The notes: generated from the sequence alone by a model not told the origin. A stretch of 64,000 bases of DNA from Pseudomonas sp. R84 (GCF_009834515.1 NZ_CP019426.1:2221501-2285500), one strand, 5' to 3'. Positions 35,635 through 45,251 are shown, counted from the first letter of the stretch. Numbers and translations are program-made.

Positions 35635-35781
35635 TATTGCGGCGGCTCTGAATGGAGAATGGAGGGACGTGTCGCGCTCCAGCCGGATGCACTAGAGCGG
35701 TGCACAAACGGGGAGCTAGTATAGAGGCCATTACTGAACAATGGCGACAGGCGATTCGGCTTTTCGGGTAAGTTTTTCCGA

Positions 35782-35904
35782 TTATTTCTTGACCGTTAGT
35801 CGACTGCGCGTGTCAGAGTCTTTACCGGATGTAGGACGTTTGCCTTGAAAGGTGGGGCAATCGCCACCACATTGAGCACAATCCAGGTTTTTCTTGCGCG
35901 ACAC
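35782..35904 (-). CDS. Candidate small Cys-rich protein antisense to the uvrB leader
   Basis: A minus-strand frame in the 336-base gap between the aminotransferase gene and uvrB encodes [20 protein letters not shown] and a Lys/Arg-rich tail, ending in TAA. Three cysteines in C-x2-C-x3-C spacing suggest a metal site. The GTG at 35904 gives 40 residues but has no good Shine-Dalgarno, and the frame stays open into uvrB. It could be chance. The rest of this gap shows no other feature I can support. Confidence 0.25.
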   Translation of the reverse strand: MSRKKNLDCAQCGGDCPTFQGKRPTSGKDSDTRSRLTVKK

Positions 35905-35970
35905 CGGTCGTTTGCGGTCGTCCCCGTGGTGCTCCGCTTTGTTCGGAATGCCGCGATTCCAGAGGTGTAT

Positions 35971-37986
35971 ATGTCCGAATTCCAGCTCGTCACTCGCTTT
36001 GAGCCCGCCGGCGATCAGCCGGAAGCCATCCGCCAATTGGTGGAGGGCATCGAAGCCGGCCTGGCGCACCAGACGCTGCTCGGTGTGACCGGCTCGGGCA
36101 AGACCTTCAGCATCGCCAATGTCATCTCGCAGATTCAGCGCCCGACGCTGGTGCTGGCGCCGAACAAAACCCTCGCCGCGCAGTTGTACGGTGAGTTCAA
36201 GGCGTTTTTCCCGAACAACGCCGTCGAATACTTCGTTTCCTACTACGACTACTACCAGCCCGAAGCCTATGTGCCGTCGTCCGACACCTTCATCGAGAAG
36301 GACGCGTCGATCAACGACCACATCGAACAGATGCGCCTGTCCGCGACCAAAGCGCTGCTTGAGCGCAAGGACGCGATCATCGTCACCACGGTGTCATGCA
36401 TCTACGGTCTCGGTAGCCCGGAAACCTATTTGAAGATGGTGCTGCACGTCGATCGCGGTGACAAACTCGATCAGCGTGCGTTGCTACGGCGTCTGGCCGA
36501 CCTGCAATACACCCGCAACGACATGGATTTTGCCCGTGCGACGTTCCGTGTACGCGGCGATGTGATCGACATTTACCCAGCGGAATCCGACCTGGAAGCG
36601 ATCCGCATCGAGTTGTTCGATGACGAGGTCGAAAGCATTTCCGCGTTCGACCCGCTGACTGGCGAAGTCATCCGCAAGATGCCGCGCTTCACCTTCTACC
36701 CGAAGAGCCACTACGTGACGCCACGGGAAACCCTGCTCGACGCCATCGAACACATCAAGGTCGAACTGCAGGAGCGTCTCGAATATCTGCGCAGCAACAA
36801 CAAACTGGTGGAAGCCCAGCGGCTGGAGCAGCGCACCCGTTTCGACCTGGAGATGATCCTCGAACTGGGTTACTGCAACGGCATCGAAAACTACTCGCGC
36901 TACCTGTCCGGGCGTCCGGCCGGTGCCGCGCCGCCAACCCTTTACGATTACCTGCCTGCTGACGCTTTGCTGGTGATCGACGAATCCCACGTCAGCGTGC
37001 CGCAGGTCGGCGCGATGTATAAGGGCGACCGTTCGCGTAAGGAAACCCTCGTCGAATACGGTTTCCGCTTGCCGTCGGCGCTGGATAACCGGCCAATGCG
37101 TTTTGACGAGTGGGAAGGGGTCAGCCCGCAGACCATTTTTGTCTCGGCGACGCCGGGCAACTACGAAGCCGAGCACGCCGGGCGTGTGGTCGAGCAACTG
37201 GTGCGTCCGACCGGGCTGGTCGATCCGCAGATTGAAGTGCGTCCGGCGCTGACGCAGGTCGACGATCTGCTGTCGGAAATCTCCAAGCGCGTGGCAATCG
37301 AAGAGCGTGTGCTGGTCACCACGCTGACCAAGCGTATGGCTGAAGATTTGACCGATTACCTCGCTGACCACGGCGTGCGCGTACGTTACCTGCACTCGGA
37401 CATCGACACCGTCGAGCGGGTCGAGATCATCCGCGATCTGCGTCTCGGCACTTTTGATGTACTGGTCGGCATCAACCTTCTGCGCGAAGGCCTGGACATG
37501 CCGGAAGTGTCGCTGGTGGCGATTCTTGATGCGGACAAGGAGGGTTTTTTGCGCTCCGAACGTTCGTTAATCCAGACCATCGGCCGCGCGGCGCGTAACC
37601 TCAATGGCCGGGCGATTCTTTACGCCGACCGCATGACCGGGTCGATGGAGCGAGCGATTGGCGAGACCGAGCGTCGTCGCGACAAGCAAATCGCCTTCAA
37701 CCTGGAAAACGGCATTACCCCGAAAGGCGTGTTCAAGGACGTCGCCGACATCATGGAAGGCGCCACCGTGCCGGGCTCGCGCAGCAAGAAGCGCAAAGGC
37801 ATGGCCAAGGCCGCCGAAGAGAACGCCAAGTACGAAGCCGAATTGCGCTCGCCGAGCGAGATCACCAAGCGCATTCGTGCGCTGGAAGAGAAGATGTATC
37901 AACTGGCGCGGGATCTGGAGTTTGAAGCGGCGGCGCAGATGCGCGATGAGATTGCCAAACTGCGTGAGCGGCTTTTGGCTGTTTGA
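35971..37986 (+). CDS. uvrB: UvrB, excinuclease ABC subunit B
   Basis: 671-residue DNA-damage recognition helicase of nucleotide excision repair, loading onto lesions with UvrA and positioning UvrC. Walker A is GVTGSGKT at residues 38-45, and the beta-hairpin region is [20 protein letters not shown]. Helicase motifs include [11 protein letters not shown] and GRAARN. The C-terminal UvrB/UvrC interaction helix is [23 protein letters not shown] 35971 follows AGAGG and gives the canonical [16 protein letters not shown]; the in-frame upstream start is not conserved in type. No clear LexA box was found upstream. Confidence 0.97.
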   Translation: MSEFQLVTRFEPAGDQPEAIRQLVEGIEAGLAHQTLLGVTGSGKTFSIANVISQIQRPTLVLAPNKTLAAQLYGEFKAFFPNNAVEYFVSYYDYYQPEAYVPSSDTFIEKDASINDHIEQMRLSATKALLERKDAIIVTTVSCIYGLGSPETYLKMVLHVDRGDKLDQRALLRRLADLQYTRNDMDFARATFRVRGDVIDIYPAESDLEAIRIELFDDEVESISAFDPLTGEVIRKMPRFTFYPKSHYVTPRETLLDAIEHIKVELQERLEYLRSNNKLVEAQRLEQRTRFDLEMILELGYCNGIENYSRYLSGRPAGAAPPTLYDYLPADALLVIDESHVSVPQVGAMYKGDRSRKETLVEYGFRLPSALDNRPMRFDEWEGVSPQTIFVSATPGNYEAEHAGRVVEQLVRPTGLVDPQIEVRPALTQVDDLLSEISKRVAIEERVLVTTLTKRMAEDLTDYLADHGVRVRYLHSDIDTVERVEIIRDLRLGTFDVLVGINLLREGLDMPEVSLVAILDADKEGFLRSERSLIQTIGRAARNLNGRAILYADRMTGSMERAIGETERRRDKQIAFNLENGITPKGVFKDVADIMEGATVPGSRSKKRKGMAKAAEENAKYEAELRSPSEITKRIRALEEKMYQLARDLEFEAAAQMRDEIAKLRERLLAV

Positions 37987-38009
37987 TCTTCATTGCCTGA
38001 GCGGGCCTC

Positions 38010-38084
38010 TTCGCGAGCAGGTTCGCTCCCACCTTGGATCTGTGTCGTTCACAAAACCCCTGTGGGAGCGAGCCTGCTCGCGAA
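38010..38084. repeat. REPIN type B1
   Basis: Inverted pair of TTCGCGAGCAGGTTCGCTCC and its counterpart, between the convergent uvrB and the MFS pump gene. The left arm has one change relative to the right arm. Confidence 0.9.
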
Positions 38085-38099
38085 TGGGGCGACTCGGTC

Positions 38100-39650
38100 T
38101 TAATGAGACTCCCCAGCCTTCAGCCCTTGCGGCAGTTTTTTGGTCAACAAAATCGCCAACATGCTGATCCCCAACGCAATCCCGACAAAGTGAAATGCAT
38201 CGTTGTAGGCCATGATCGCCGCCTGCTGATGGACGATCTCGCTCAACTTGCCCAACGCTGCCGTGTCACTACCAAACCGATCCGTCATCGACGCTAACCG
38301 TTCCGCCACCTGCGGATTGGTCGGCACCACCGCCTCGCGCAAATAGTCGAAGTAAGTCTTGGTGCGCGCATCCAGCAGCGTCGCCAACAGAGCAATCCCG
38401 ATCGCACCGCCCAGGTTACGCAGGATATTGAACAGACTCGACGCCGACCCTGCGTCCTGCGGCAGGATGTACGCCGTGGCGATCAGCGAGATGGTCACCA
38501 TGATCAACGGCTGCCCCAGCGCGCGAATGATCTGGATCTGATTGAACTGCGGCCCGGCGAAATCCGGGTTTAGCACTCCCGACGAAAAACTCGCCAGCCC
38601 GAACAATCCAAAGCCAAGCGTGCACAGCCATTTCGGCGAAACAATCTTCATCAGCTTCGGCACCAGCGGAATCAGAAACAGCTGCGGCACGCCCATCCAC
38701 ATGATCACTTCGCCGATCTGCAGCGCGTTGTAGTTCTGGATCTGCGCCAGGTACAACGGCAACAGATAAATTGAGCCGTACAACCCGACACCCATGCCCA
38801 GGCTGGAAATACTCGATAAACCGAAGTTGCGATTGCGCAGAATGCCGAGGTTGATCAACGGATTGGGTTTGGATATCTGCACGATCACAAAAGTGATCAG
38901 GCTCACCAGCGCAATGCTGCCCAGCGTCACGATCAGGCTTGATTCCAGCCAGTCCTTGCGATGGCCTTCTTCCAGAAACACCTGCAAGCAGCCGAGGCCA
39001 ATCCCCAGCGTGAGGATGCCGGTGTAGTCGGTGCTTTTCAGCAGTTCCCAGTGCGCTTCTTTCTTCTCCAGCCCGTACATCAAACCGGCGATCATGATCA
39101 GGCCCGGCGGAATGTTGATGTAGAAAATGTATTCCCAGCCCCAGTTTTCCGTGAGCCAGCCGCCCAGCGTCGGGCCGATGGACGGCGCGAAGGTGGCGGT
39201 CATGGCGAACATCGCCATGCCTTTGGCGCGGTGGTGTTCGGGGAGTTTGATCAGGGTCAGGGTGAACGCCAGCGGGATCAGCGCGCCGCCGGTAAAACCC
39301 TGCATGGCGCGGAAGACGATCATGCTCTCCAGGCTCCAGGCCATCGAGCACAGCAGCGAGGAAACCAGAAAGCCCAGTGACACCCACACCGCCAGACGTC
39401 GCGCCGAGAGCAACTGCACCAGCCACGCGGTCAGCGGAATCATGATGATTTCCGCGACCAGATAAGAGGTGGAAATCCATGACCCTTCTTCCAGCGTCGC
39501 CGACAGCGCGCCCTGAATATCTTTCAGCGACGAGTTGGTGATCTGGATGTCGAGCACCGCCATAAAGGCGCCAAGCATCACGCTCATTACCGCAATCCAA
39601 TCGCGCCGGGTTGGTTCGCCGACCGGGCGGATCAGTGAATCACCGGCCAT
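38100..39650 (-). CDS. DHA2-family MFS multidrug exporter (EmrB-like)
   Basis: 516-residue, 14-helix proton antiporter of the DHA2 family, the inner-membrane part of an EmrAB-type pump. Motifs are FMAVLDIQITNSSLKDIQGA (helix 1, motif D1), the loop with SARRLAVWVS, GFTGGALIPLAF (motif C region) and ATFAPSIGPTLGGWLTENWG. The start overlaps the adaptor gene by 11 bases, indicating coupling. No TolC-like gene is adjacent, so the outer channel must come from elsewhere. Substrate is unknown. Confidence 0.9.
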   Translation of the reverse strand: MAGDSLIRPVGEPTRRDWIAVMSVMLGAFMAVLDIQITNSSLKDIQGALSATLEEGSWISTSYLVAEIIMIPLTAWLVQLLSARRLAVWVSLGFLVSSLLCSMAWSLESMIVFRAMQGFTGGALIPLAFTLTLIKLPEHHRAKGMAMFAMTATFAPSIGPTLGGWLTENWGWEYIFYINIPPGLIMIAGLMYGLEKKEAHWELLKSTDYTGILTLGIGLGCLQVFLEEGHRKDWLESSLIVTLGSIALVSLITFVIVQISKPNPLINLGILRNRNFGLSSISSLGMGVGLYGSIYLLPLYLAQIQNYNALQIGEVIMWMGVPQLFLIPLVPKLMKIVSPKWLCTLGFGLFGLASFSSGVLNPDFAGPQFNQIQIIRALGQPLIMVTISLIATAYILPQDAGSASSLFNILRNLGGAIGIALLATLLDARTKTYFDYLREAVVPTNPQVAERLASMTDRFGSDTAALGKLSEIVHQQAAIMAYNDAFHFVGIALGISMLAILLTKKLPQGLKAGESH

Positions 39651-40689
39651 TGTCCGGGGCGTCTTTGATGTTCACGGTGGCGGTGACGGACATGCCCGGG
39701 CGGATTTTGCCGTGCAGCGGGTTGTCAGCCTTGAAGGTCAGTTTCACTGGAATCCGTTGCACGACCTTGGTGAAGTTGCCGGTGGCGTTGTCCGGCGGCA
39801 GCAGGCTGAACTGCGCGCCGGAAGCAGCGAACAGGCTGTCGACCCGCGCTTCGATCGGCGTGTCGCCATACGCATCAAAGGTCAGCTCGGCTTTTTGCCC
39901 GGGCTGCATGTGGCCGATCTGGGTTTCCTTGAAGTTGGCCTGCACCCAGATGTCTTCGTCCGGGACGATCGACAGCAGATAGGCGCCGGCCTGCACCACT
40001 TGACCATTACGCGCGGCGCGCTGGCCGACCAGACCACTGATTGGCGCGTGGATTTCGCTGCGGGTCAGGTTGAGTTCGGCTTGCGCGAGATCGGCGCGGG
40101 CGTTGGCGATTTGTGCGTCGAGGCGTTTGATTTCCGCGTTCAGGGCGTTGACCTGTTGGCGCTGGCCCTGTGCGTCGGCTTGCGCCTTGGCTACTTGCGA
40201 ACGGGCGATATGCGCGTCAGCGGAGAGGGTGGTCACGCGTTCTTCGGAAACATAACCGGGTTTGCGCAGGGTTTCGGCGCGCGACAAATCCATCTGCGAG
40301 CGGCCCAGCGTTGCTTGTGTAGTCGCCACTTGCGCGTCACTGGAAGCAATCAGACTGGCTTGCTGAGTCAATTTGCTTTGCGCTTGCAGGCGTTCCGCCT
40401 CGCGCGTCGCGAGGGCGGCGTTGGCCCGATCAATGGCCAGACGGAAATCATTCGGCTCCAGGCGCACCAGCAGTTGGCCTTTTTCCACGTGTTGATTGTC
40501 CTGCACCAGCACTTCGTCGATGCGCGCGCTCAATTGGCTCGAGACACGGGTGATTTCGCCCTGGACATAGGCGTTGTCGGTGCTTTCATAAAAGCGTCCC
40601 TTGAAAAACCAATGGGCGAAAAAGCCCCCGGCGATCAGCAGGACGAGCAGCAGGAAAATCAACAGGCGACGCTTGAGTTGGGCAGGCAT
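39640..40689 (-). CDS. HlyD-family membrane fusion protein (EmrA-like)
   Basis: 349-residue periplasmic adaptor with one N-terminal helix (LLIFLLLVLLIAGGFFAHWF). The biotinyl-lipoyl halves are STDNAYVQGEITRVSSQL and IHAPISGLVGQRAARNG. A long alpha-helical hairpin lies between them (about 80-200), and the beta-barrel has IWVQANFKETQIGHMQPGQ. It pairs with the overlapping DHA2 exporter. ATG 40689 is preferred over TTG 40695; neither has a strong ribosome site. No regulator is adjacent. Confidence 0.9.
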   Translation of the reverse strand: MPAQLKRRLLIFLLLVLLIAGGFFAHWFFKGRFYESTDNAYVQGEITRVSSQLSARIDEVLVQDNQHVEKGQLLVRLEPNDFRLAIDRANAALATREAERLQAQSKLTQQASLIASSDAQVATTQATLGRSQMDLSRAETLRKPGYVSEERVTTLSADAHIARSQVAKAQADAQGQRQQVNALNAEIKRLDAQIANARADLAQAELNLTRSEIHAPISGLVGQRAARNGQVVQAGAYLLSIVPDEDIWVQANFKETQIGHMQPGQKAELTFDAYGDTPIEARVDSLFAASGAQFSLLPPDNATGNFTKVVQRIPVKLTFKADNPLHGKIRPGMSVTATVNIKDAPDNGR

Positions 40690-40917
40690 GGGCAAACTGT
40701 AGTCGAGGAATTGTAAGGAAAGTTATCAGCAGGCGAATCTGGCATACAGCCGATAAACGGTAAATGCCATCCGTTGATATTTGCCCATTCACCACGGCTT
40801 ACGGGCGTTACAGACGCAAACTTGGCTTAAATGCCCTGCCCGCTGGAGCGGGGCGGGTGTCGCCTGTTACCATTCGCCGCTTGATTGTTTTGCTTTTCAT
40901 TCTTTTCGAGACATGCC

Positions 40918-42399
40918 ATGACCACCGTCCGCACTCGCATCGCGCCATCGCCTACCGGGGACCCCCACGTAGGTACCGCTTACATCGCATTGTTCAACTA
41001 CTGCTTTGCCAAGCAGCATGGCGGTGAGTTCATCCTGCGGATCGAAGACACCGACCAGTTGCGTTCGACCCGCGAGTCCGAACAGCAGATCTTCGACGCC
41101 CTGCGCTGGTTGGGTATCGACTGGAGCGAAGGCCCGGACGTTGGCGGCCCGCACGGTCCATACCGGCAGAGCGAGCGCGGCGACATCTACCAGAAGTACT
41201 GCCAGCAACTGGTCGACATGGGGCACGCGTTCCCATGCTTCTGCACCGCTGAAGAACTCGATCAGATGCGCGCCGAGCAAATGGCTCGCGGCGAAACCCC
41301 ACGCTATGACGGCCGCGCGCTGCTGCTGTCGAAAGAAGAAGTCGCGTCCCGCCTGGCCGCTGGCGAACCGCACGTAATCCGCATGAAAGTGCCAAGCGAA
41401 GGCGTTTGCGTGGTGCCGGACATGCTCCGTGGCGATGTCGAGATCCCGTGGGATCGCATGGACATGCAAGTGCTGATGAAGACCGACGGCTTGCCGACGT
41501 ACTTCCTCGCCAACGTCGTCGACGATCACCTGATGGGCATCACCCACGTGCTGCGTGGCGAAGAATGGCTGCCATCGGCGCCGAAACTGATTCTGCTGTA
41601 CGAATACTTCGGCTGGGAACAACCAGAGCTGTGCTACATGCCGCTGCTGCGTAACCCGGACAAGAGCAAGCTGTCCAAGCGCAAGAACCCGACTTCGGTG
41701 ACTTTCTACGAACGCATGGGCTTCATGCCGGAAGCGATGCTCAACTACCTCGGTCGCATGGGCTGGTCGATGCCGGACGAGCGCGAGAAGTTCTCGCTGC
41801 AGGAAATGGTCGACAACTTCGACCTCAAGCGTGTCTCGCTGGGCGGGCCGATCTTCGACATCGAGAAACTGTCGTGGCTCAACGGCCAGTGGCTGCGTGA
41901 TCTGCCGGTGGAAGAGTTTGCCAGCCGTCTGCAGACCTGGGCGCTGAACCCGGAATACATGATGAAGATCGCGCCGCTGGTGCAGGGGCGCGTTGAAACC
42001 TTCAGCCAGGTTGCGCCGCTGGGCGGGTTCTTCTTCGCTGGTGGCGTCAATCCGGATGCCAAGCTTTTTGAGTCGAAGAAACTCTCGGGTGATCAGGTTC
42101 GTCAGTTGATGCAGTTGATCCTGTGGAAACTGGAAAGCCTGCGTCAGTGGGAGAAGGACAACATCACCGCAACGATTCAGGCGGTGGTTGAATCGCTGGA
42201 GCTGAAACTGCGCGATGCGATGCCGTTGATGTTTGCCGCGATCACCGGGCAGGCGAGTTCGGTGTCGGTACTCGATGCGATGGAAATCATTGGCCCGGAT
42301 CTGACGCGTTATCGTCTGCGTCAGGCGATCGACCTGCTGGGCGGCGTATCGAAGAAAGAAAACAAAGAGTGGGAAAAGCTGCTGGGCGCTATCGCCTGA
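40918..42399 (+). CDS. gltX: GltX, glutamyl-tRNA synthetase
   Basis: 493-residue class I aminoacyl-tRNA synthetase charging tRNA-Glu. The HIGH-type motif is [16 protein letters not shown], and the KMSKS-type loop is KLSKRK with Lys251 to Arg255. The anticodon-binding helical domain fills the C-terminal third. The ATG at 40918 gives the family start [15 protein letters not shown]. It is followed by two tRNA-Glu genes within 700 bases, so the enzyme and its substrate tRNA are neighbours. The 228 bases upstream hold no other feature I can support. Confidence 0.97.
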   Translation: MTTVRTRIAPSPTGDPHVGTAYIALFNYCFAKQHGGEFILRIEDTDQLRSTRESEQQIFDALRWLGIDWSEGPDVGGPHGPYRQSERGDIYQKYCQQLVDMGHAFPCFCTAEELDQMRAEQMARGETPRYDGRALLLSKEEVASRLAAGEPHVIRMKVPSEGVCVVPDMLRGDVEIPWDRMDMQVLMKTDGLPTYFLANVVDDHLMGITHVLRGEEWLPSAPKLILLYEYFGWEQPELCYMPLLRNPDKSKLSKRKNPTSVTFYERMGFMPEAMLNYLGRMGWSMPDEREKFSLQEMVDNFDLKRVSLGGPIFDIEKLSWLNGQWLRDLPVEEFASRLQTWALNPEYMMKIAPLVQGRVETFSQVAPLGGFFFAGGVNPDAKLFESKKLSGDQVRQLMQLILWKLESLRQWEKDNITATIQAVVESLELKLRDAMPLMFAAITGQASSVSVLDAMEIIGPDLTRYRLRQAIDLLGGVSKKENKEWEKLLGAIA

Positions 42400-42410
42400 T
42401 AGCTTAACCC

Positions 42411-42502
42411 CCCTGTAGGAGCTGCCGAAGGCTGCGATCTTTTGATGTTGGCTTTTAAAAACCAGATCAAAAGATCGCAGCCTGCGGCAGCTCCTACAGG
42501 GG
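42411..42502. repeat. REPIN type A
   Basis: Inverted pair of TAGGAGCTGCCGAAGGCTGC elements 12 bases after the gltX stop. The arms differ at one base (AAGG versus CAGG). Confidence 0.9.
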
Positions 42503-42593
42503 CATGCTTTATCCCAAGTCCCGGTTTTTCGGGAGGAGGGCGGTAAGTGATTGTTATGCCGACGAAAAACTTTGAAATTTTTCAAAAATAAGT

Positions 42594-42622
42594 TTGACAG
42601 GCTTTCGATACGCCCTTAAGAT
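42594..42622 (+). promoter_or_regulatory. Strong sigma-70 promoter of the tRNA array
   Basis: TTGACA, a 17-base spacer, TAAGAT, then a GC-rich discriminator (TCGCCCCG), typical of stringently controlled stable-RNA promoters. It lies 33 bases before the first tRNA-Ala. Confidence 0.85.
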
Positions 42623-42655
42623 TCGCCCCGTCCTCAGCGATGACATCAACGATGA

Positions 42656-42731
42656 GGGGCTATAGCTCAGCTGGGAGAGCGCCTGCATGGCATGCAGGAG
42701 GTCAACGGTTCGATCCCGTTTAGCTCCACCA
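42656..42731 (+). tRNA. tRNA-Ala (anticodon GGC), copy 1
   Basis: 76 bases with encoded CCA. The anticodon stem CCTGC/GCAGG encloses loop ATGGCAT, giving GGC. The T-stem reads CAACGGTTCGATCCCGTT. Confidence 0.97.
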
Positions 42732-42810
42732 ATTTACACTTCGAAGCCTGGCCACACCGGCTCCGAAGCGATCAACACTCAGCGTTGATCAGTTGTATAG
42801 AAGGGTTTGC

Positions 42811-42886
42811 GTCCCCTTCGTCTAGTGGCCTAGGACACCGCCCTTTCACGGCGGTAACAGGGGTTCGAGTCCCCTAGGGGACGCCA
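42811..42886 (+). tRNA. tRNA-Glu (anticodon TTC), copy 1
   Basis: 76 bases beginning GTCCCCTTCGTCTAGTGG with encoded CCA. The loop CTTTCAC within stem CCGCC/GGCGG gives TTC. Confidence 0.97.
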
Positions 42887-42939
42887 GTTTTACAGAAGCG
42901 ATGTTGCAAAACTTCGCTCCGCCGCGAGGCGAAAAATCC

Positions 42940-43015
42940 GGGGCTATAGCTCAGCTGGGAGAGCGCCTGCATGGCATGCAGGAGGTCAGCGGTTCGATCC
43001 CGCTTAGCTCCACCA
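42940..43015 (+). tRNA. tRNA-Ala (anticodon GGC), copy 2
   Basis: Same as copy 1 except in the T-stem, which reads CAGCGGTTCGATCCCGCT. The two changes are compensatory and keep pairing. Confidence 0.97.
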
Positions 43016-43093
43016 ATTTACAGTTCAAGGTCTGGCCACACCGGCCTTGAATCGATCAGATCTCAGCACTGATCAGTTGTATAGAAGGTTTGT

Positions 43094-43169
43094 GTCCCCT
43101 TCGTCTAGTGGCCTAGGACACCGCCCTTTCACGGCGGTAACAGGGGTTCGAGTCCCCTAGGGGACGCCA
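43094..43169 (+). tRNA. tRNA-Glu (anticodon TTC), copy 2
   Basis: Identical by eye to copy 1, with encoded CCA. Last tRNA before the terminator at 43196. Confidence 0.97.
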
Positions 43170-43195
43170 CGATTACCCGCTCTGCGGGATTTTAT

Positions 43196-43229
43196 AAGGG
43201 TCATTCAATTATTGAATGGCCCTTTTGTT
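43196..43229 (+). terminator. Terminator of the tRNA array
   Basis: AAGGGTCATTCAA paired with its complement around a short loop, then TTTTGTTTG. A small CCCGC-TCT-GCGGG hairpin lies just before it. Confidence 0.85.
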
Positions 43230-43301
43230 TGTCTGGCGTTTGGCCAACTCTCCTTTTTCCTTACACTGTGCTTCAGACCAGCGGTCATATCCTTGACTTG
43301 C

Positions 43302-43328
43302 AGAATATTATTATGCGAATAATATTCT
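43302..43328. promoter_or_regulatory. Inverted-repeat operator of the TetR-type regulator
   Basis: AGAATATTATT, five bases, AATAATATTCT: perfect 11-base arms, 23 bases before the regulator ATG. TTGACT lies just upstream, so binding would block the promoter and give autorepression. Confidence 0.7.
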
Positions 43329-43351
43329 AGTCGTAATATTCGGAGGCTACG

Positions 43352-43891
43352 ATGAACGATAAAAAAGCTCAAACCCGCGAACGCATCCTCAAGGCTGCCA
43401 GCGCCGCACTGATTCAGCGCGGCCCGGCTGACCCGAGCGTGGGCGAAGTGATGGGCGCCGCCGGCCTCACCGTCGGTGGCTTCTATGCGCACTTCGAAAG
43501 CAAGGACGCAATGATGCTCGAAGCGTTCAAGCAATTGCTCGGTCGCCGCCGCGACCTGATTGCCGACATGGATGCCGAGTTGACCGGCGAAGAGCGCCGC
43601 GCCCTGGTCGCTGCGTTCTACCTGTCGCGCAAGCATCGTGACTCCAGCGACGCGGCGTGCCCGATTCCAGCTTCGATCGGTGAATTGGGCCGTTTGCCGG
43701 AGTCGTTCCGCATCGCGCTGAACGAGCACCTGGAATTGATGATTGCGCAGTTGGCGTCCAGCCCTGAGGACACCGACAAAGCCCTGGCCGACGTGGCCTT
43801 GATGGTGGGTGGTCTGGCCCTCGCCAGGGCGCTGGGCCCGGGAGATTTATCCGATCGATTGCTGCGCGCTGCCAAGTCGGCGGTGCGTTGA
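43352..43891 (+). CDS. TetR/AcrR-family regulator
   Basis: 179-residue TetR protein. The helix-turn-helix lies in the first 55 residues (TRERILKAASAALIQRG, then VMGAAGLTVGGFYAHFESKD). The ligand domain has SDAACPIPASIGELGRLPES, as in the NemR/YcdC-like C-terminal group, where a Cys often senses electrophiles; here Cys is in AACPIP. ATG 43352 follows CGGAGG. It is followed by a hydrolase gene 30 bases downstream, likely in the same transcript, and preceded by its own operator. Effector unknown. Confidence 0.85.
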   Translation: MNDKKAQTRERILKAASAALIQRGPADPSVGEVMGAAGLTVGGFYAHFESKDAMMLEAFKQLLGRRRDLIADMDAELTGEERRALVAAFYLSRKHRDSSDAACPIPASIGELGRLPESFRIALNEHLELMIAQLASSPEDTDKALADVALMVGGLALARALGPGDLSDRLLRAAKSAVR

Positions 43892-43921
43892 CCTGAAGGC
43901 AGCAGGCCTGAGGAGAGAGCG

Positions 43922-44755
43922 ATGAACACGTTGAAGTGGGTTCGTGGCGTTAATGGCACCTTGGGCTGGATTGCACCGCAACGGGTAGCGAGCAAAATGC
44001 GTCTGGCGTTCATGACGCCGCGCGCGCTGCCACTGCGCGATTGGGAGCTGCCGCTGCTGGCAAGTTCCGAGCGGATCACTTTGCGCTTCGGTCTCTCGGC
44101 GCTGCGCTGGGGCCAAGGCCCGGCGGTGTTGCTGATGCATGGCTGGGAAGGGCGGCCCACTCAGTTCGCTGCGCTGATCACTGCACTGGTCGATGCCGGG
44201 TATACCGTCGTCGCGCTGGATGGTCCGGCCCACGGGCGCTCGCCGGGGCGTGAAGCCAATGTCGTGTTGTTCGCTCGGGCAATGCTCGAAGCCGCTGCCG
44301 AATTGCCGCCGCTGCAAGCGGTGATCGGTCATTCCATGGGCGGCGCCAGTGCCATGCTCGCCGTGCAATTGGGCTTGCGCACCGAAACCCTCGTCAGCAT
44401 CGCCGCGCCTGCACGCATTCTTGGCGTACTGCGCGGGTTCGCTCGCTATGTCGGCATGCCCCCTCGAGCGCGTTCCGCGTTCATCCGTCAGGTCGAGCAA
44501 GACGTTGGCATGCGCGCTGCCACGCTCGATGTCGCTCACTATCAGCTGGATATGCCCGGTCTGATCGTGCATGCCGAGGACGACAACTTCGTCTCGGTCA
44601 AGGAGTCGCAACTGATCCACGAATCCTGGTTCGACAGCCGCTTGCTGCGCCTTGAAGGAGGCGGGCATCAGCGTGTGCTGGCCGACCCGCGCGTGGTTGA
44701 TGGCGTGTTATCACTGCTGGCTGGCCGCAGCCTTCAAGCGCGCCAATCGGCGTGA
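43922..44755 (+). CDS. Alpha/beta-fold hydrolase
   Basis: 277-residue cytosolic hydrolase. The oxyanion motif is LMHGWEGRPTQF, the nucleophile elbow GHSMGGASAM carries the catalytic Ser, Asp is likely in HAEDDNFVSV and His in EGGGHQRVL. There is no signal peptide. The ATG follows GAGGAGAGAGCG. It lies between a TetR gene and a thioesterase gene, spaced for one operon, suggesting ester or acyl-thioester turnover under TetR control. Substrate unknown. Confidence 0.82.
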   Translation: MNTLKWVRGVNGTLGWIAPQRVASKMRLAFMTPRALPLRDWELPLLASSERITLRFGLSALRWGQGPAVLLMHGWEGRPTQFAALITALVDAGYTVVALDGPAHGRSPGREANVVLFARAMLEAAAELPPLQAVIGHSMGGASAMLAVQLGLRTETLVSIAAPARILGVLRGFARYVGMPPRARSAFIRQVEQDVGMRAATLDVAHYQLDMPGLIVHAEDDNFVSVKESQLIHESWFDSRLLRLEGGGHQRVLADPRVVDGVLSLLAGRSLQARQSA

Positions 44756-44801
44756 GCTCCGTTACACTGCCCCGGTTGAATACATTGACCGGGAGTGTGG
44801 C

Positions 44802-45251
44802 ATGGGCTGGGATCGGGCAACGCCGTTTACCATTGATCTGCAAGTAGGCGCCGAGGACATCGATGGGCTGGGCCACGCGAACAACGCGGTGTACGTGACC
44901 TGGCTCGAGCGCTGCGCCTGGCGCCACTCGCAGCGTCTGGGCCTGGATCTGGTGGAGTATCGGCGATTGGATCGGGCGATGGCCGTGGTCCGTCACGAGA
45001 TCGATTATCTGGCTGCCGCCTATGAAGGCGACGAACTGCAATTGGCGACCTGGATCGTCGATTGGGATCAGCGCCTGAAAATGACCCGGCATTTCCAGCT
45101 CAAGCGCCCGAGCGACAACACCACGCTGCTGCGTGCGCAAACCACTTTCGTCTGTATCGAGCTGTCCACCGGCAAGCCCAAGCGCATGCCGGCCGAATTC
45201 ATTGACGGTTATGGTCCGGCGATCCATATTTCAGAATCTGCGAAAATCTAA
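44802..45251 (+). CDS. Acyl-CoA thioesterase, 4HBT hot-dog fold
   Basis: 149-residue hot-dog-fold protein of the YbgC/4HBT type. DIDGLGHANNAVYVTWLERC contains the catalytic D-x-x-x-H-x-N-N pattern, and HEIDYLAAAYEGDEL is the second conserved strand. It hydrolyses acyl-CoA or acyl-carrier thioesters in the cytoplasm. ATG 44802 follows GGGAG. It starts 46 bases after the hydrolase stop and probably belongs to the TetR-hydrolase unit. A REPIN begins one base after its stop. Confidence 0.85.
   Translation: MGWDRATPFTIDLQVGAEDIDGLGHANNAVYVTWLERCAWRHSQRLGLDLVEYRRLDRAMAVVRHEIDYLAAAYEGDELQLATWIVDWDQRLKMTRHFQLKRPSDNTTLLRAQTTFVCIELSTGKPKRMPAEFIDGYGPAIHISESAKI

Larger units (their letters stand above)
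42656..43169 (+). repeat. Tandem duplication of a tRNA-Ala/tRNA-Glu unit
   Basis: The order Ala-spacer-Glu occurs twice. The two Glu genes look identical and the Ala genes differ by compensating T-stem changes. The two intra-unit spacers share the GATCAGTTGTATAGAAGG segment, so the duplication is old enough to have drifted only in the spacers. Confidence 0.85.

Noticed and set aside
35635-35970. LexA (SOS) box upstream of uvrB
   Set aside because: No CTG-N10-CAG site with an acceptable core was found in the gap.
40897-42585. 562-codon open frame antisense to gltX
   Set aside because: Fully covers gltX on the wrong strand and begins inside a REPIN; no recognisable motif.
42656-43169. Integrated element using the tRNA cluster as attachment site
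   Set aside because: No integrase gene or partial tRNA copy is nearby; the repeated sequences are complete tRNA genes in tandem.
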